DNA from: Ptiloglossa arizonensis
Taxonomy: Eukaryota; Arthropoda; Insecta; Hymenoptera; Colletidae
Length of the DNA: 64,000 nt
Assembly: GCF_051014685.1 (NCBI RefSeq)
Contig: NC_135055.1
Coordinates: forward strand, 4,402,001 to 4,466,000
Reading direction: 5' to 3'
In this document: positions 11,606 through 25,123 of the stretch, one piece after another
How positions within the stretch are numbered: position 1 is the first letter of the stretch
How the letters are laid out: each line of letters begins with the position of its first letter
Notes under the pieces: generated by a model
Seen by the model: only the letters and a program-made list of their open reading frames with translations
Databases searched by the model: none
Told to the model about the DNA's origin: nothing
Translations under genes and position numbers: made by a program

Positions 11606-12325
11606 ATTAAATGATTATAATATTTATAATTTCTATTATAAATCATTTGATCTATAGTTAAATTAGACACTAATACTCTAAATACATATTTAATATATTT
11701 TTTAATCTCTTTAGCCTCCAGAAGAATTTTATTTATACTATTTACTATATATAATAATTTACACAGAATCGGAAATAAATCTAATTATTTATTTATAATA
11801 ATTATTTTTTTTCACTTATCTTAACAATTGGGATGTACTCTTTAAATGTTCGATTCATTTCTTTAATTTACTCATTAAATTGAATTAATCTATTCTTTAT
11901 AATAACTTTAATAAATTTAATCCCTATAATTATTATAGAACTCATATTAAAATTTAATAATGAAATTTATTTTATTTGCCTAATTAATGTAATTATTGCC
12001 CCTATCATTTGCTTAAACAAAAAAATGAATCATAATAATTATAGGATATTCATCTGTTATACAAACATCTATAATAGTTATTTTTTAATAATTAACAAAA
12101 ATACATTTTTAATATATTTCATTTTATAATGAATAATTTCCTTAATTTTAATTTTTATATTTAAAATAATAAAGATTAACTCTTCTTCCGTATTTTATAT
12201 ATTAGCCTCTAATAAAAGAAAAATTATTTTATACTCAATAATTATTATGTACACAATTTTCTCACCTATAGCACTCTTTATACTGAAATAAATCGTCCCA
12301 AAAACATTAATAAATTCAAGAATAA
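11606..12325 (+). pseudogene. nad2: nad2 fragment with boundary hairpin, S3
   Basis: Plus-strand nad2 facing away from array A2. Together with the minus-strand stub at 6558-6770 it makes A2 sit between inverted nad2 pieces. Lineage-specific damage is a short deletion giving TTATTTTTTAATAATT (about 12079) and GTATTTTATATATT instead of a TTTAATATATT form; both are also in S8. It has the TAA replacing the conserved Trp TGA and the same 3' breakpoint as all other plus-strand copies. Confidence 0.85.
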
Positions 12326-13586
12326 AATTTACCGTGGAAGGTTTAATTTTACATTGATTCGAAAGATGAAACATACAAAAGTTTGTACAAAAGTATTTAT
12401 TTATTTTATCGCACGGTAGGGAATATCATACAAATGGAAATACTTATCTCTAATGTCGGTAAATTGTACTTGTCGCTCCATCTATTTGTGGAAATTAGAA
12501 CAATTCCTCGACAAACTTGAGCGTTTCTCCGCCAGGTGTTTTCACCCCTTAAGTGTAGTTTAACCCTTTCTCCAATAGATGGCAACCTATATAATTACCA
12601 CGTTACAGGGATTTGTAATTGCGGGTTCAGAATATAATTGCATACATACAAACTGTAATTCCGATATGTAGAGAAATATTCATTTATTTTATCGCACGGT
12701 TTCTTCGATTGTATTTGTTCGATCCAACCAAATACTTCAAGAAATTGATGGCTTTATAGCCATTATTTATACCGGAACATTGTGAAAAATTGTTTAATCT
12801 ACGGTCCAACGACTGTTGTTAATAATTATGGTAAATAAACGTGAAGATATTGCGAAATCTGCGAAGGCGAAAGGTTTCGGTGAATGTTTGTTCATTTCCG
12901 CCATTGTTACTAACATTTATGTATGTTCCCAATATTAATCGAACAATGTGCATCCTATTTATGCATTGAAAATGATTAAGTACCTCATAGAAATTAATTT
13001 GGATCGAGATTCAAAGTAAAACGTGTTTCGCAAAGTTTTATAGCAGGGAAAGTAACAATTGTTTATTAAATGCATTAATTTAACATTTGCTTAATTCTTA
13101 TAATTTACACAATACGCGTAAGAGTTGCATTTTTTATTTAAAAGCGCTGAAATTCAATTAATCGCTTTTCTAGATACAACAATCATAGCGATGAACGCTT
13201 GTGAATCGATCATCGATACGTGTAGCCTTGAGAATGTCAGTTTGATCTCAACGAAAAATTCCATCGCAAGCAATGAATATTTCGATGAAATGATATTTTA
13301 AGCCTTTATTTATACTAGGGCATTGTTAATAATTATTTAAACTATGGTACTACGACAATTGTTAATAATTATGATAAATAAACGTCAAGATATTGCAAAA
13401 TCTGCGAAGGCGAATAGTTTCGGTGAATGTTTATTCATTTCCGCGAGTTTTACTAACATTCATGCATGTTCCCAATATTAATCGAACAATGTTCATCGTA
13501 TTGATGCATTACAAATGATTAAGAACTTATAGAAATTAATTTTGATCAAGCTTCGAAGTAAAGAGATGATTCTTAAAGTTTTAAAA
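12326..13586 (+). repeat. Spacer S3 nuclear segment, family L
   Basis: This is the most diverged version of the nuclear segment, nearly identical only to S8. Both of its 545-bp sub-repeat cores carry CCCAATATTAATCG where other families have CCCTATATTGATCG, so the two sub-repeats within this lineage have been homogenised. The second sub-repeat is cut short at CTTAAAGTTTTAAAA (13586), where mitochondrial DNA begins. No gene seen. Confidence 0.87.
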
Positions 13587-13594
13587 TAAAAAGT

Positions 13595-13654
13595 GAAGTA
13601 ATTTATTACTATAATTTGATTTAAAAAATCAATTCTGTTGTCAGACATCTAATG
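13595..13654 (-). pseudogene. trnK: mitochondrial trnK (TTT), 3'-truncated NUMT copy
   Basis: The minus-strand sequence begins CATTAGATGTCTGA, the typical start of insect mitochondrial tRNA-Lys. The anticodon arm TTGAT-loop-ATCAA carries anticodon TTT, and a T-arm AGTAA/TTACT follows. The 3' acceptor strand expected to be TCTAATG is absent; sequence changes to ACTTTTTATTTTA. This marks one edge of the insertion. Confidence 0.8.
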
Positions 13655-13692
13655 ATTTGATTTAATTAAGTATTATATGAGTAGGTTAAAAT

Positions 13693-14376
13693 TTAATTTT
13701 GGTTGTTAATTCAATTAATAAAGTTTGAATAATTAGTTCTTTCCACAACAATTGGCATAAATCTGTGAGTAGCTCCGCAGATTTCAGAACATTGTCCGAA
13801 AAATACTCCAGGTCGATTAGTAATTAAATTTATTTGGTTAATTCGCCCTGGTACTGAGTCCATTTTTAAGCCTAAAGACGGAACAGTTCAAGAGTGAATT
13901 ACGTCGTTTGATGTAGTTAATATTCGAATTAGTGCATTAGATGGAATAATTATTCGATTATCTACATCTAGGAGACGAAAAATGTAAATATTATTTAAAT
14001 CTTTATCTATATAGGGGTCAGAATTTAAATTATTAAATTCTGGGTATTCATAGGATCAATATCATTGGTGCCCAATTGATTTGATTGTTAAGTATACGGG
14101 TATTCATAGTTCATCAATAAAATATAGGGTTTTTAAAGAAAGAAGTGCAATTACTCCTAAAATTATTATTGGGAGTAAAGTTCATACAATTTCAATATGA
14201 TGATTTTTAAGTAAAAATCGATTGATAAATTTATTAGTAAAAATATCTAATATAATTATAAGAGTTAATGAAGAGATTATAATCATTATAATTATTGTGA
14301 AGTTGTGAAAAAGATTTAAATTATCGGCATATGGCGAATTGGGGTCTTGGAAATTAATTATTTTTCAATGGGACAT
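13693..14376 (-). pseudogene. cox2: cytochrome c oxidase subunit II, NUMT copy 1 (frame open in mitochondrial code)
   Basis: 228 codons including TAA, starting MSHWKMINFQDPNSP. In mitochondria this inner-membrane protein takes electrons from cytochrome c through the dinuclear CuA centre. Two N-terminal membrane segments, the EIVWTLLP motif and HQWYWSYEY are present. All CuA ligands are present: HSW and then [15 protein letters not shown] supply His, two Cys, His and Met. No frameshift or internal stop is seen with the invertebrate code. With the nuclear code many TGA (Trp) codons would stop translation, so it is a non-functional nuclear copy. It follows trnL2 directly. Confidence 0.93.
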
Positions 14377-14436
14377 TTTTAATAAAAATATTAAATTTTA
14401 TAAATGAATCTTAAATTCATGCACTAATCTGCCATA

Positions 14437-14442
<6 letters not shown>
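14377..14442 (-). tRNA. trnL2: mitochondrial tRNA-Leu(UUR), NUMT copy 1
   Basis: 66 nt between cox1 and cox2. The minus strand starts TCTTAATATGGCAGATTAGT and has the anticodon arm GAATTTAAGATTC with anticodon TAA. The acceptor stem TCTTAAT/ATTAAAA has one C-A mismatch, perhaps decay after insertion. Its first 6 nt overlap the cox1 stop. No role is expected from the nucleus. Confidence 0.88.
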
Positions 14443-15965
<1,523 letters not shown>

Positions 15966-15991
15966 ATATTAATTCTGTTAAAAATTAATAT
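15966..15991. repeat. Perfect 8-bp stem hairpin abutting cox1 start
   Basis: ATATTAAT, a 10-nt loop, then ATTAATAT directly against the cox1 ATG on the minus strand. It lies in the 84-bp gap between nad2 and cox1, which holds no arm with a Trp, Cys or Tyr anticodon. In a mitochondrial genome lacking tRNA punctuation here, such a stem could mark transcript cleavage; this is inference. Confidence 0.6.
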
Positions 15992-16049
15992 AACCAGTAT
16001 ATCATAAATATAAATATAAATATTAAAAAAACTATAAATAGATAATAGT

Positions 16050-16859
16050 TTAGAAAATTAAGGTTAATTTTGTTATATATTTTTTATTTAATTGAAGGGA
16101 AATATATAAGAAGGATATATTTAAATAATTTCATGATGTAATTAATCTTATAAAAAGATATACAATTATTAAAAGTATAAATCTTATTCTTGAATTTATT
16201 AATGTTTCTAGGACGATTCATTTCAGTATAAAGAGTGCTATAGGTGGGAAATTTGTGTACATAATAATTATTGAGTATAAAATAATTTTTCTTTTATTAG
16301 AGGTTAATATATTAAATACGGAAGAAGAATTAATCTTTATTATTTTAAATATAAAAATTAAAATTGAAGAAATTATTGAATATAAAATGAAATATGTTAA
16401 AAATGTATTTTTGTTAATTATTAATATAATAACTATAATAGATGTTTGTATAACAGATGAATATCCTATAATTATTTTGATTGATTTGTTATTTAAGCAA
16501 ATGATAGGGGCAATAATTACATTAATTAGGCAAATAAAATAAATTTCCTTATTAAATTTTAATATGAGTTCTATAATAATTATAGGGATTAATTTTATTA
16601 AAGTTATTATAAAGAATAGATTAATTCAATTTAATGAATAAATTAAAGAAATGAATCGAACATTTAAAGAGTACATCCAAATTTTTAAAATGAGTGAATA
16701 AAAAATAGTTATTCTAAATAAATAATTAGATTTATCTCCGATTCTGTGTAAAATATTATATACAGTAAATAGTATTAATAAAATTCTTCTGGAGGCTAAA
16801 GAGATTAAAAAATATATTAAATATGTATTTAGAGTATTAGTGTATAACTTAACTATAGC
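16050..16859 (-). pseudogene. nad2: NADH dehydrogenase subunit 2, NUMT copy 1, 5'-truncated
   Basis: 270 codons ending in TAA, open throughout in the invertebrate mitochondrial code; about 40 N-terminal residues are missing. Visible blocks: NTLNTYLMYFLI, NWINLFF, TLMKLIP, CLNNKSIK, GYSSVMQTSIM and PPMALFMLKWIV (Trp TGA kept, unlike every plus-strand fragment), plus the normal C-terminal tail that the fragments lack. A conserved Gly in KIGMY is Trp here, whereas the fragments keep GGG, so each lineage has decayed separately. It abuts the hairpin that joins array A3. Confidence 0.92.
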
Positions 16860-16905
16860 ACAAATGATTTATAATCGAAATTATAACTATTATAATCATT
16901 TAATC
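16860..16905. repeat. AT-rich hairpin between nad2 and array A3
   Basis: AAATGAT-T-TATAAT pairs with ATTATA-ATCATTT around a loop rich in A and T; the last bases, TTTAATCG, fuse to GAAACGGAG of the satellite. The same hairpin, inverted, begins most right-hand flanks (for example 11606-11650). Confidence 0.75.
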
Positions 16906-19900
16906 GAAACGGAGAAACGCAGAAACGGAGAAACGAAGAAACGAAGGAAGAAACGGAGAAACGAAGAAATAAATGGAGAAACGAAGAAAGAAACGGAGAA
17001 ACAAATGGGGAAACGAAGATATAAACGGAGAAACGATGAAAGGAACGGAGAAACGAACAAAGAAACGGAGAAACGGAGAAACGGACAAAGAAACGGAGAA
17101 ACGGAGAAATAAATGGAGAAACGAACAAATAAACAGAGAAACGAAGAAAGAAACGGAGAATCGGAGAAATAAATGGAGAAATGAAGAAAGAAACGGAGAA
17201 ACGAAGAAAGAAACGGAGAAACGGAGAAACGAACAAAGAAACGAAGAAACGGAGAAACGAACAAAGAAACGGAGAAACGAACAAAGAAACGAAGAAACGA
17301 ACAAAGAAACGGAGAAACGAACAAAGAAACGGAGAAACGGAGAAAGAAACGGAGAAACGGAGAAATAAATGGGGAAACGAACAAAGAAATGGAGAAACGA
17401 AGAAAGAAACGGAGAAACGAAGAAAGAAACGAAGAAACGAACAAAGAAACGGAGAAACGAACAAAGAAATAGAGAAACGAAGAAAGAAACGGAGAAACGA
17501 AGAAAGAAACGGAGTAACGAAGAAAGAAACGAAGAAACGAAGAAAGAAACGGAGAAACGGAGAAATAAATGGGGAAAGGAACAAAGAAATGGAGAAACGA
17601 AGAAAGAAACGGAGAAACGAAGAAAGAAACGGAGAAACGAAGAAAGAAACGGAGTAACGAAGAAAGAAACGAAGAAACGAACAAAGAAACGGAGAATCGG
17701 AGAAATAAACGAAGAAACGAACAAAGAAACGGAGAAACGAACAAAGAAACGGAGAAACGAACAAAGAAACGGAGAAACGGAGAAATAAATGGGGAAAGGA
17801 ACAAAGAAATGGAGAAACGAAGAAAGAAACGGAGAAAAGAAGAAAGAAACGAAGAAACGAACAAAGAAACGGAGAAACGAACAAAGAAATAGAGAAACGG
17901 AGAAACGGACAAAGAAACGGAGAAACGGAGAAATAAACGGAGAAACGAAGAAAGGAACGGAGAAACGAACAAAGAAACTGAGAAACGGAGAAACGAACAA
18001 AGAAACGGAGAAACGGAGAAATAAATGGAGAAGCGAACAAATAAACAGAGAAACGAAGAAACAAACGGAGAATCGGAGAAATAAATGGAGAAATGAAGAA
18101 AGAAACGGAGAAACGAAGAAAGAAACGGAGAAACGGAGAAACGAACAAAGAAACGAAGAAACGGAGAAACGAACAAAGAAACGGAGAAACGAACAAAGAA
18201 ACGAAGAAACGAACAAAGAAACGGAGAAACGAACAAAGAAACGGAGAAACGGAGAAAGAAACGGAGAAACGGAGAAATAAATGGGGAAACGAACAAAGAA
18301 ATGAAGAAACGAAGAAAGAAACGGAGAAACGAAGAAAGAAACGAAGAAACGAAAAAGAAACGGAGAAACGAACAAAGAAATAGAGAAACGAAGAAAGAAA
18401 CGGAGAAACGAAGAAAGAAACGGAGTAACGAAGAAAGAAACGAAGAAACGAAGAAAGAAACGGAGAAACGGAGAAATAAATGGGGAAAGGAACAAAGAAA
18501 TGGAGAAACGAAGAAAGAAACGGAGAAACGAAGAAAGAAACGGAGAAACGAAGAAAGAAACGGAGTAACGAAGAAACAAACGAAGAAACGAAGAAAGAAA
18601 CGGAGAATCGGAGAAATAAACGAAGAAACGAACAAAGAAACGGAGAAACGAACAAAGAAACGGAGAAACGAAGAAAGAAACGGAGAAACGGAGAAATAAA
18701 TGGGGAAACGAAGAAATAAACCGAGAAACGGAGAAACAAACGGAGAATCGGAGAAATAAATGGAGAAATGAAGAAAGAAACGGAGAAACGAAGAAAGAAA
18801 CGGAGAAACGGAGAAACGAACAAAGAAACGAAGAAACGGAGAAACGAACAAAGAAACGGAGAAACGAACAAAGAAACGAAGAAACGAACAAAGAAACGGA
18901 GAAACGAACAAAGAAATAGAGAAACGGAGAAACGGACAAAGAAACGGAGAAACGGAGAAATAAACGGAGAAACGAAGAAAGGAACGGAGAAACGAACAAA
19001 GAAACTGAGAAACGGAGAAACGGACAAAGAAACGGAGAAACGGAGAAATAAATGGAGAAACGAACAAATAAACAGAGAAACGAAGAAACAAACGGAGAAT
19101 CGGAGAAATAAATGGAGAAATGAAGAAAGAAACGGAGAAACGAAGAATGAAACGGAGAAACGAAGAAATAAATGGAGAAACGGAGAAATAAATGGAGAAA
19201 CGAAGGAACAAACAGATAAACGAACAAAGACACGGACAAACGAACAAAGAAACACAGAAACGGAGAAAGAAACGGAGAAACGATGAAAGAAACGGAGACG
19301 CGAAGAAATAAATGGAGAAACGAAGTATGAAACGGAGAAATGAAGAAATAAATGGAGAAACGGAGAACTAAATGGAGAAACGAAGGAACAAACAGATAAA
19401 CGAACAAAGACACGGACAAACGAAGAAAGAAACACAGAAACAGAGAAAGAAACGGAGAAACGAAGAAAGAACGGAGAAACGAACAAAGAAACGAAGAAAT
19501 AAATGGAGAAACGAAAAAATAAACGGAGAAACGAAGAAAGAAACGGAGAAACGAAGAAAGAAACGGAGAAACGGAGAAATAAATGAAGAAACGAAGAAAG
19601 AAACGGACAAACGAAGAATGAAACGGAGAAACGAAGAAAGAAACGGAGAAACGAAGAAAGAAACGGAGAAACGAACAAAGAAACGGAGAAACGAACAAAG
19701 AAACGGAGAAACGAACAAAGAAACGGAGAAACGGAGAAATAAATGGGGAAACGAACAAAGAAACGGAGAAACGAGCAAAGAAGCGGAGAAACGGAGAAAT
19801 AAATGGGGAAACGAAGTAATATACGGAGAATCGAAGAAAGAAACGGAGGAACTATGAAAGAAACGGAGAAACGATGAAAGAAACGGAGAAACAAAGAATG

Positions 19901-20102
19901 AAAAGAAGAAACGAAGAAAGAAACGGAGAAACGAAAAAAGAAATGGAGAGTCGGAGAAATAAATGGAGAAACGAACAAAAAAGGTGAAACGGAAAAACGG
20001 AGATACGGAAAAACCGAGAAACGGAGAAACGGAGTAACCGAGAAACGGAGATACGGAGAAACGGAGAAACAGAGGTACCGAGAAACGGAGAAACGGAGAA
20101 AC
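16906..20102 (+). repeat. Satellite array A3, purine-rich left arm
   Basis: At 3.2 kb it is the longest left arm. A block beginning with GAATCGGAG and then ATGAAGAAAG occurs at about 17158, 18070 and 18745 (offsets 912 and 675 bp). Its first 150 bp match array A8 (48680 on), including the rare CAAATGGGGAAACG. The 8-bp zone runs from about 19980, after a GAACAAAAAAGGTGAAACGG marker. Confidence 0.97.
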
Positions 20103-22856
20103 GTTTCTCCGTTTCTTTGTTCGTTTCTCCGTTTCTTTGTTCGTTTCTCCGTTTCTTTGTTCGTTTCTCCGTTTCTATGTTCGTTTCTCCGTTTCTTTGT
20201 TCGTTTCTCCGTTTCTTTGTTCGTTTCTCCGTTTCTTTGTTCGTTTCTCCGTTTCTTTGTTCGTTTCTCCGTTTCTTTGTTCGTTTCTCCGTTTCTTTCT
20301 ACGTTTCTCCGTTTCCTTGTCCGGTTCTCCGTTTCTTTCTCCGTTTCTCGGTTTATTCCTTCGTTTCCCCATTTATTTCTCCGTTTCTCCGTTTCTTTCT
20401 TGGTTTCTTCGTTTCTTTCTTCGTTACTCCGTTTCTTTCTTCGTTTCTCCGTTTCTTTCTTCGTTTCTCCGTTTCTTTCTTCGTTTCTCCGTTTCTTTCA
20501 TCGTTTCTTTCTTCGTTTCTCCGTTTGTTTGTTCGTTTCTCCGTTTATTTCTTCGTTTCTCCTTTTATTTCTCCGTTTCTCCGTTTCTTACCTCGTTTCT
20601 CCGTTTCTTTGTTCGTTTCTCCGTTTCTTTCTTCGTTTCTCCGTTTGTTTGTTCGTTTCTCCGTTTATATCTTCGTTTCTCCATTTATTTCTCCGTTTCT
20701 TTCTTCGTTTCCCCGTTTGTTTGTTCGTTTCTCCGTTTCTTTCCTTGTTCCTCCGTTTCTTTCTTCATTTCTCCGTTTATTTCTTCAATTCTCCGTTTCT
20801 TTCTTCGTTTCTCTATTTGTTTCTCCGTTTTTCGGTTTATTTCTTCGTTTCTCCATTTATTTCTCCGATCCTCCGTTTCTTTCTTCGTTTCTTCGTTTCT
20901 TTCTTCGGTACTAAGTTTCTTTCTTCGTTTCTCCGTTTCTTTCTTCGTTTCTCCGTTTGTTTGTTCGTTTCTCCGTTTCTTTCTTTGTTCCTCCGTTTCT
21001 TTCTTCATTTCTCCGTTTATTTCTTCAATTCTCCGTTTCTTTCTTCGTTTCTCCGTTTGTTTCTCCGTTTCTCGGTTTATTTCTTCGTTTCACCATTTAT
21101 TTCTCCGATCCTCCGTTTCTTTCTTCGTTTCTTCGTTTCTTTCTTCGGTACTCCGTTTATTTCTCCGATTCTCCGTTTGTTTCTTCGTTTCTTCGTATCT
21201 TTCTTCGTTACTCCGTTTCTCTCTTCGTTTCTCCGTTTCTTTCTTCGTTTCTCCGTTTCTTTCTATGTTCCTCCGTTTCTTTCTTCATTTCTCCGTTTAT
21301 TTCTTCAATTCTCCGTTTCTTTCTTCGTTTCTCCGTTTGTTTCTCCGTTTCTCGGTTTATTTCTTCGTTTCTCCAATTATTTTTCCGATTCTCCATTTCT
21401 TTCTTCGTTTCTCCGTTTCTTTCTTCGTTACTAAGTTTCTTTCTTCGTTTCTCCGTTTCTTTCTTCAATTCTCCGTTTCTTTCTTCGGTTCTCAGTTTCT
21501 TTCTCCGTTTCTCGGTTTATTTCTTCGTTTCTCCATTTATTTCTCCGATCCTCCGTTTCTTTCTTCGTTTCTTCGTTTCTTTCTTCGTTACTCCGTTTCT
21601 TTCTTCGTTTCTCCGTTTCTTTCTTCGTTTCTCCGTTTCTTGCTTCGTTTCTCCGTTTCTTTCTTCGTTTCTCCGTTTCTTTCTTCGTTTCTCCGTTTCT
21701 TTCTTCGTTTCTCCGTTTATTTCTTCGTTTCTCCTTTTATTTCTCCGTTTCTCCGTTTCTTACCTCGTTTCTCCGTTTCTTTGTTCGTTTCTCCGTTTCT
21801 TTCTTCGTTTCTCCGTTTCTTTCTTCGTTTCTCCGTATCATTCTTCGTTTCTCCCTTTCTTTGTTCGTTTCTCCGTTTCTTTCTTCGTTTCTCCGTTTCT
21901 TTCTAGGTTTCTCCGTTTCTTTCTTCGTTTCTCCGTTTATTTCTCCGATTCTCCGTTTGTTTCTTCGTATCTTTCTTCGTTACTCCGTTTCTCTCTTCGT
22001 TTCTCCGTTTCTTTCTCCGTTTCTCCGTTTCTTTCTATGTTCCTCCGTTTCTTTCTTCATTTCTCCGTTTATTTCTTCAATTCTCCGTTTCTTTCTTCGT
22101 TTCTCCGTTTCTTTCTTCGTTTCTCCGTTTCTTTCTAGGTTTCTCCGTTTCTTTCTTCGTTTCTCCATTTCTTTCTTCGTTTCTCCGTTTCTTTCTTCGT
22201 TACTAAGTTTCTTTCTCCGTTTCTCCGTTTCTTTCTTCAATTCTCCGTTTCTTTCTTCGGTTCTCCGTTTCTTTCTCCGTTTCTCGGTTTATTTCTTCGT
22301 TTCTCCGTTTATTTCTCCGATCCTCCGTTTCTTTCTTCGTTTCTGCGTTTCTTTCTTCGTTACTCCGTTTCTTTCTTCGTTTCTCCGTTTCTTTCTTCGT
22401 TTCTCCGTTTCTTTCTTCGTTTCTCCGTTTCTTTCTTCGTTTCTCCGTTTCTTTCTTCGTTTCTCCGTTTATTTCTTCGTTTCTCCTTTTATTTCTCCGT
22501 TTCTCCGTTTCTTTCCTCGTTTCTCCGTTTCTTTGTTCGTTTCTCCGTTTCTTTCTTCGTTTCTCCGTTTCTTTCTTCGTTTCTCCGTTTCTTTCTTCGT
22601 TTCTCCGTTTATTTCTTCGTTTCTCCATTTATTTCTCCGTTTCTCCGTTTCTTTCTTCGTTTCTGCGTTTCTTTGTTCGTTTCTCTGTTTCTTTCTTCAT
22701 TTCTCCGTTTCTTTCTCCGTTTCTCGGTTGATTTCTTCGTTTCTCCGTTTCTTTCTTCGTTTCTTCGTTTCTTTCTTCATTTCTCCGTTTCTTTCTTCGC
22801 TTCTCCGTTTCTTCCTTCGTTTCATCGTTTCTCCGTTTCTGCGTTTCTCCGTTTCG
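20103..22856 (-). repeat. Satellite array A3, pyrimidine-rich right arm
   Basis: About nine consecutive TTTCTCCG-TTTCTTTGTTCG monomers follow the flip before other variants appear. A block with TTCTTCAATTCTCCG recurs near 20785, 21025, 21305, 21470, 22075 and 22230. It ends TTTCATCGTTTCTCCG, then CTGCG and CCGTTTCG. Confidence 0.97.
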
Positions 22857-23575
22857 ATTAAATGATTATAATAGTTATAATTTCGATTATAAATCATTTG
22901 TGCTATAGTTAAATTAGACACTAACACTCTAAATACATATTTAATATATTTTTGAATCCCTTTAGCCACCAGAAGAATTTTATTTATACTATTTACTATA
23001 TATAATAATTTACACAGATCGGAAATAAATCTAATTATTTATTTATAATAACTATTTTTTACACTTATCTTAAAAATTGGGATGTACACTTTAAATGTTC
23101 GATTCAATCCTTTAATTTATTCATTAAATTGAATTAATCTATCCTTTATAATAACTTCAATAAAATTAATCCCTATAATTATTATAGAACTCATATTAAA
23201 ATTTAATAATGAAATTTATTTTATTTGCCTAATTAATGTAATTATTGCCCCTATCATTTGCTTAAACAAAAATATCAATCTTAATATTTATAGGATATTC
23301 ATCTGTTATACAAACATCTATTATAGTTATATTATTAATAATTAACAAAAATACATTTTTAACATATTTCATTTTATATTCAATAATTTCTTTAATTTTA
23401 ATTTTTATATTTAAAATAATAAAGATTAACTCTTCCTCCTTATTTAATATATTAACCTCTTATAAAAGAAAAATTATTTTATACCCAATAATTATTATGT
23501 ACACAAATTTCCCACCTGTAGCACTCTTTATACTGAAATAAATCGTCCTAGAAACAGTAGTAAACTCAAGAATAA
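22857..23575 (+). pseudogene. nad2: nad2 fragment with boundary hairpin, S4
   Basis: Same fragment and breakpoint as the other plus-strand copies. It carries AGTAGTAAACTCAAG near the 3' end, a variant shared with S5 and S6, and TTTGAATCCCTTTAGCCACC near the 5' end. Its flank mirrors the intact nad2 at 16050-16859, so array A3 lies inside a long inverted repeat of nad2. Confidence 0.85.
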
Positions 23576-24910
23576 AATTTACCGTGGAAGGTTGAATTTT
23601 ACATTTGTTCCAAAGGTGAAACATGCAAAAGTTTGTACAAAAGTATTTATTTATTTTATCGCACGGTAGGGAATATCATACAAATGGAAATACTTATCTC
23701 TAATGTCGGTAAATTGTACTTGTCGCGCCATCTATTTGTGGACATTAGAACAATTCCTCGACAAACTTGAGCGTTTCTCCGCCAGGTGTTTTCACCCCTT
23801 AAGTGTAGTTTGACCCTTTCTTCAATAGATGGCAACCCATGTAATTACCACGTTACAGGGATTGGTAATTGCGGGTTCAGAATATATTTGCATACATACA
23901 AACTATAATTCCGATATGTAGAGAAATATACATTTATTTTATCCCACGGCTTCTTCGATCGTATTTGTTCGCTCTAACCAAATATTTCGAGAAATTGATG
24001 GCTTTTTATACCGAAACATTGTCAAAAATTGTTTAATCTACGGTGCAACGACGGTTCTTAATAATTATGATAAATAAATGTCAAGATATTGCGAAGTCTG
24101 CGAAGGCGAACGGTTTCAGTGAATGTTTGTTCATTTCAGCGATTGATATTAACATTCACGCATGTTCCCTATATTGATCGAACAATGTGCATCTTATTTA
24201 TGTATTTCAAGTAATTAAGAAACATATCGAAATTGATATTGATCGAGACTACACGTTATAAACGTGTTTCGTAAAGTTTTAAAGCACGGAAAGTAACAAT
24301 TGTTCATTACATACATTAATTTAACATTTGTTTAATTCTTATAATTTACACAATACGCGTAGAAGTGGTATTTTTTACACAAAAGTGCCAAAATTCAATT
24401 AGTCGCTTTTTTAGATAGAAAAATCACCGCGATAAATACTTGTGAATCGATAATCGATACGTGTAGCCTTGAGAATGTCAGTCGGATCTCAAGGAAAAAT
24501 TCCTTCGCGAACAAGGAATATTTCAACGAAATGATATTTTAAGCCATTATTTAGACTAGGACATTGTTAATAATTGTCTAATGTATGATTCTACGACGGC
24601 TGTTAATAATTATAATAAACAAACATCAAGATATTGCGAAATCTTCGAGGGTGAATTGATTCGGTGAATATTTGTTCATTTCAGCAATTGTTATTAACAT
24701 TTACGCATGTTCCCTATATTGATCGAACAATGTGCATCTTATTTATGCATTAAAAATGATTTATTCGCCTCTAGCAATTGATTTTGATCGAACTCCAAAG
24801 TAAAGAAATGTTTCTTAAAGTTTTAAAACATGGAAAGTAATAATTGTCTATGAGATATATCAATTTAACATTTGATTAATACATGAAGAATCGAAATTTT
24901 TGGTGAAATA
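23576..24910 (+). repeat. Spacer S4 nuclear segment, family a
   Basis: A complete family-a unit with both 545-bp sub-repeats. From 23790 it aligns with window positions 1-1121 at a constant offset of 23789, with only scattered substitutions. The inverted pair GCCATCTATT and AATAGATGGC lies at about 23728 and 23824. No gene seen. Confidence 0.88.
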
Positions 24911-25123
24911 AGTGAATAAAAAATAATTATTATAAATAAATAATTAGATTTCTTCCCGATTCTGTGTAAATTATTATATACAGTATATAGTATAAATAAA
25001 ATTATTCTGGAGGCTAAAGAGATTAAACAATATATTAAATACGTATTTAGAGTATTAGTGTATAATTTAACTATAGCTCAAATGATTTATAATAGAAATT
25101 ATAACCATTATAATCATTTAATC
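24911..25123 (-). pseudogene. nad2: nad2 5'-region stub plus boundary hairpin, S4/A4 junction
   Basis: Nearly identical to the S1 stub, including CTTCCCGATTCTGTG and ACAATATATTAAATACG variants limited to family a. It is a truncated, non-functional piece. Confidence 0.82.

Noticed and set aside
15966..16049. A tRNA-Trp, -Cys or -Tyr gene between nad2 and cox1
   Set aside because: No arm with anticodon TCA, GCA or GTA in a seven-base loop can be found in the 84 bp.
16255..16542. 95-codon plus-strand frame rich in Ile
   Set aside because: It is the antisense of the nad2 copy on the minus strand.
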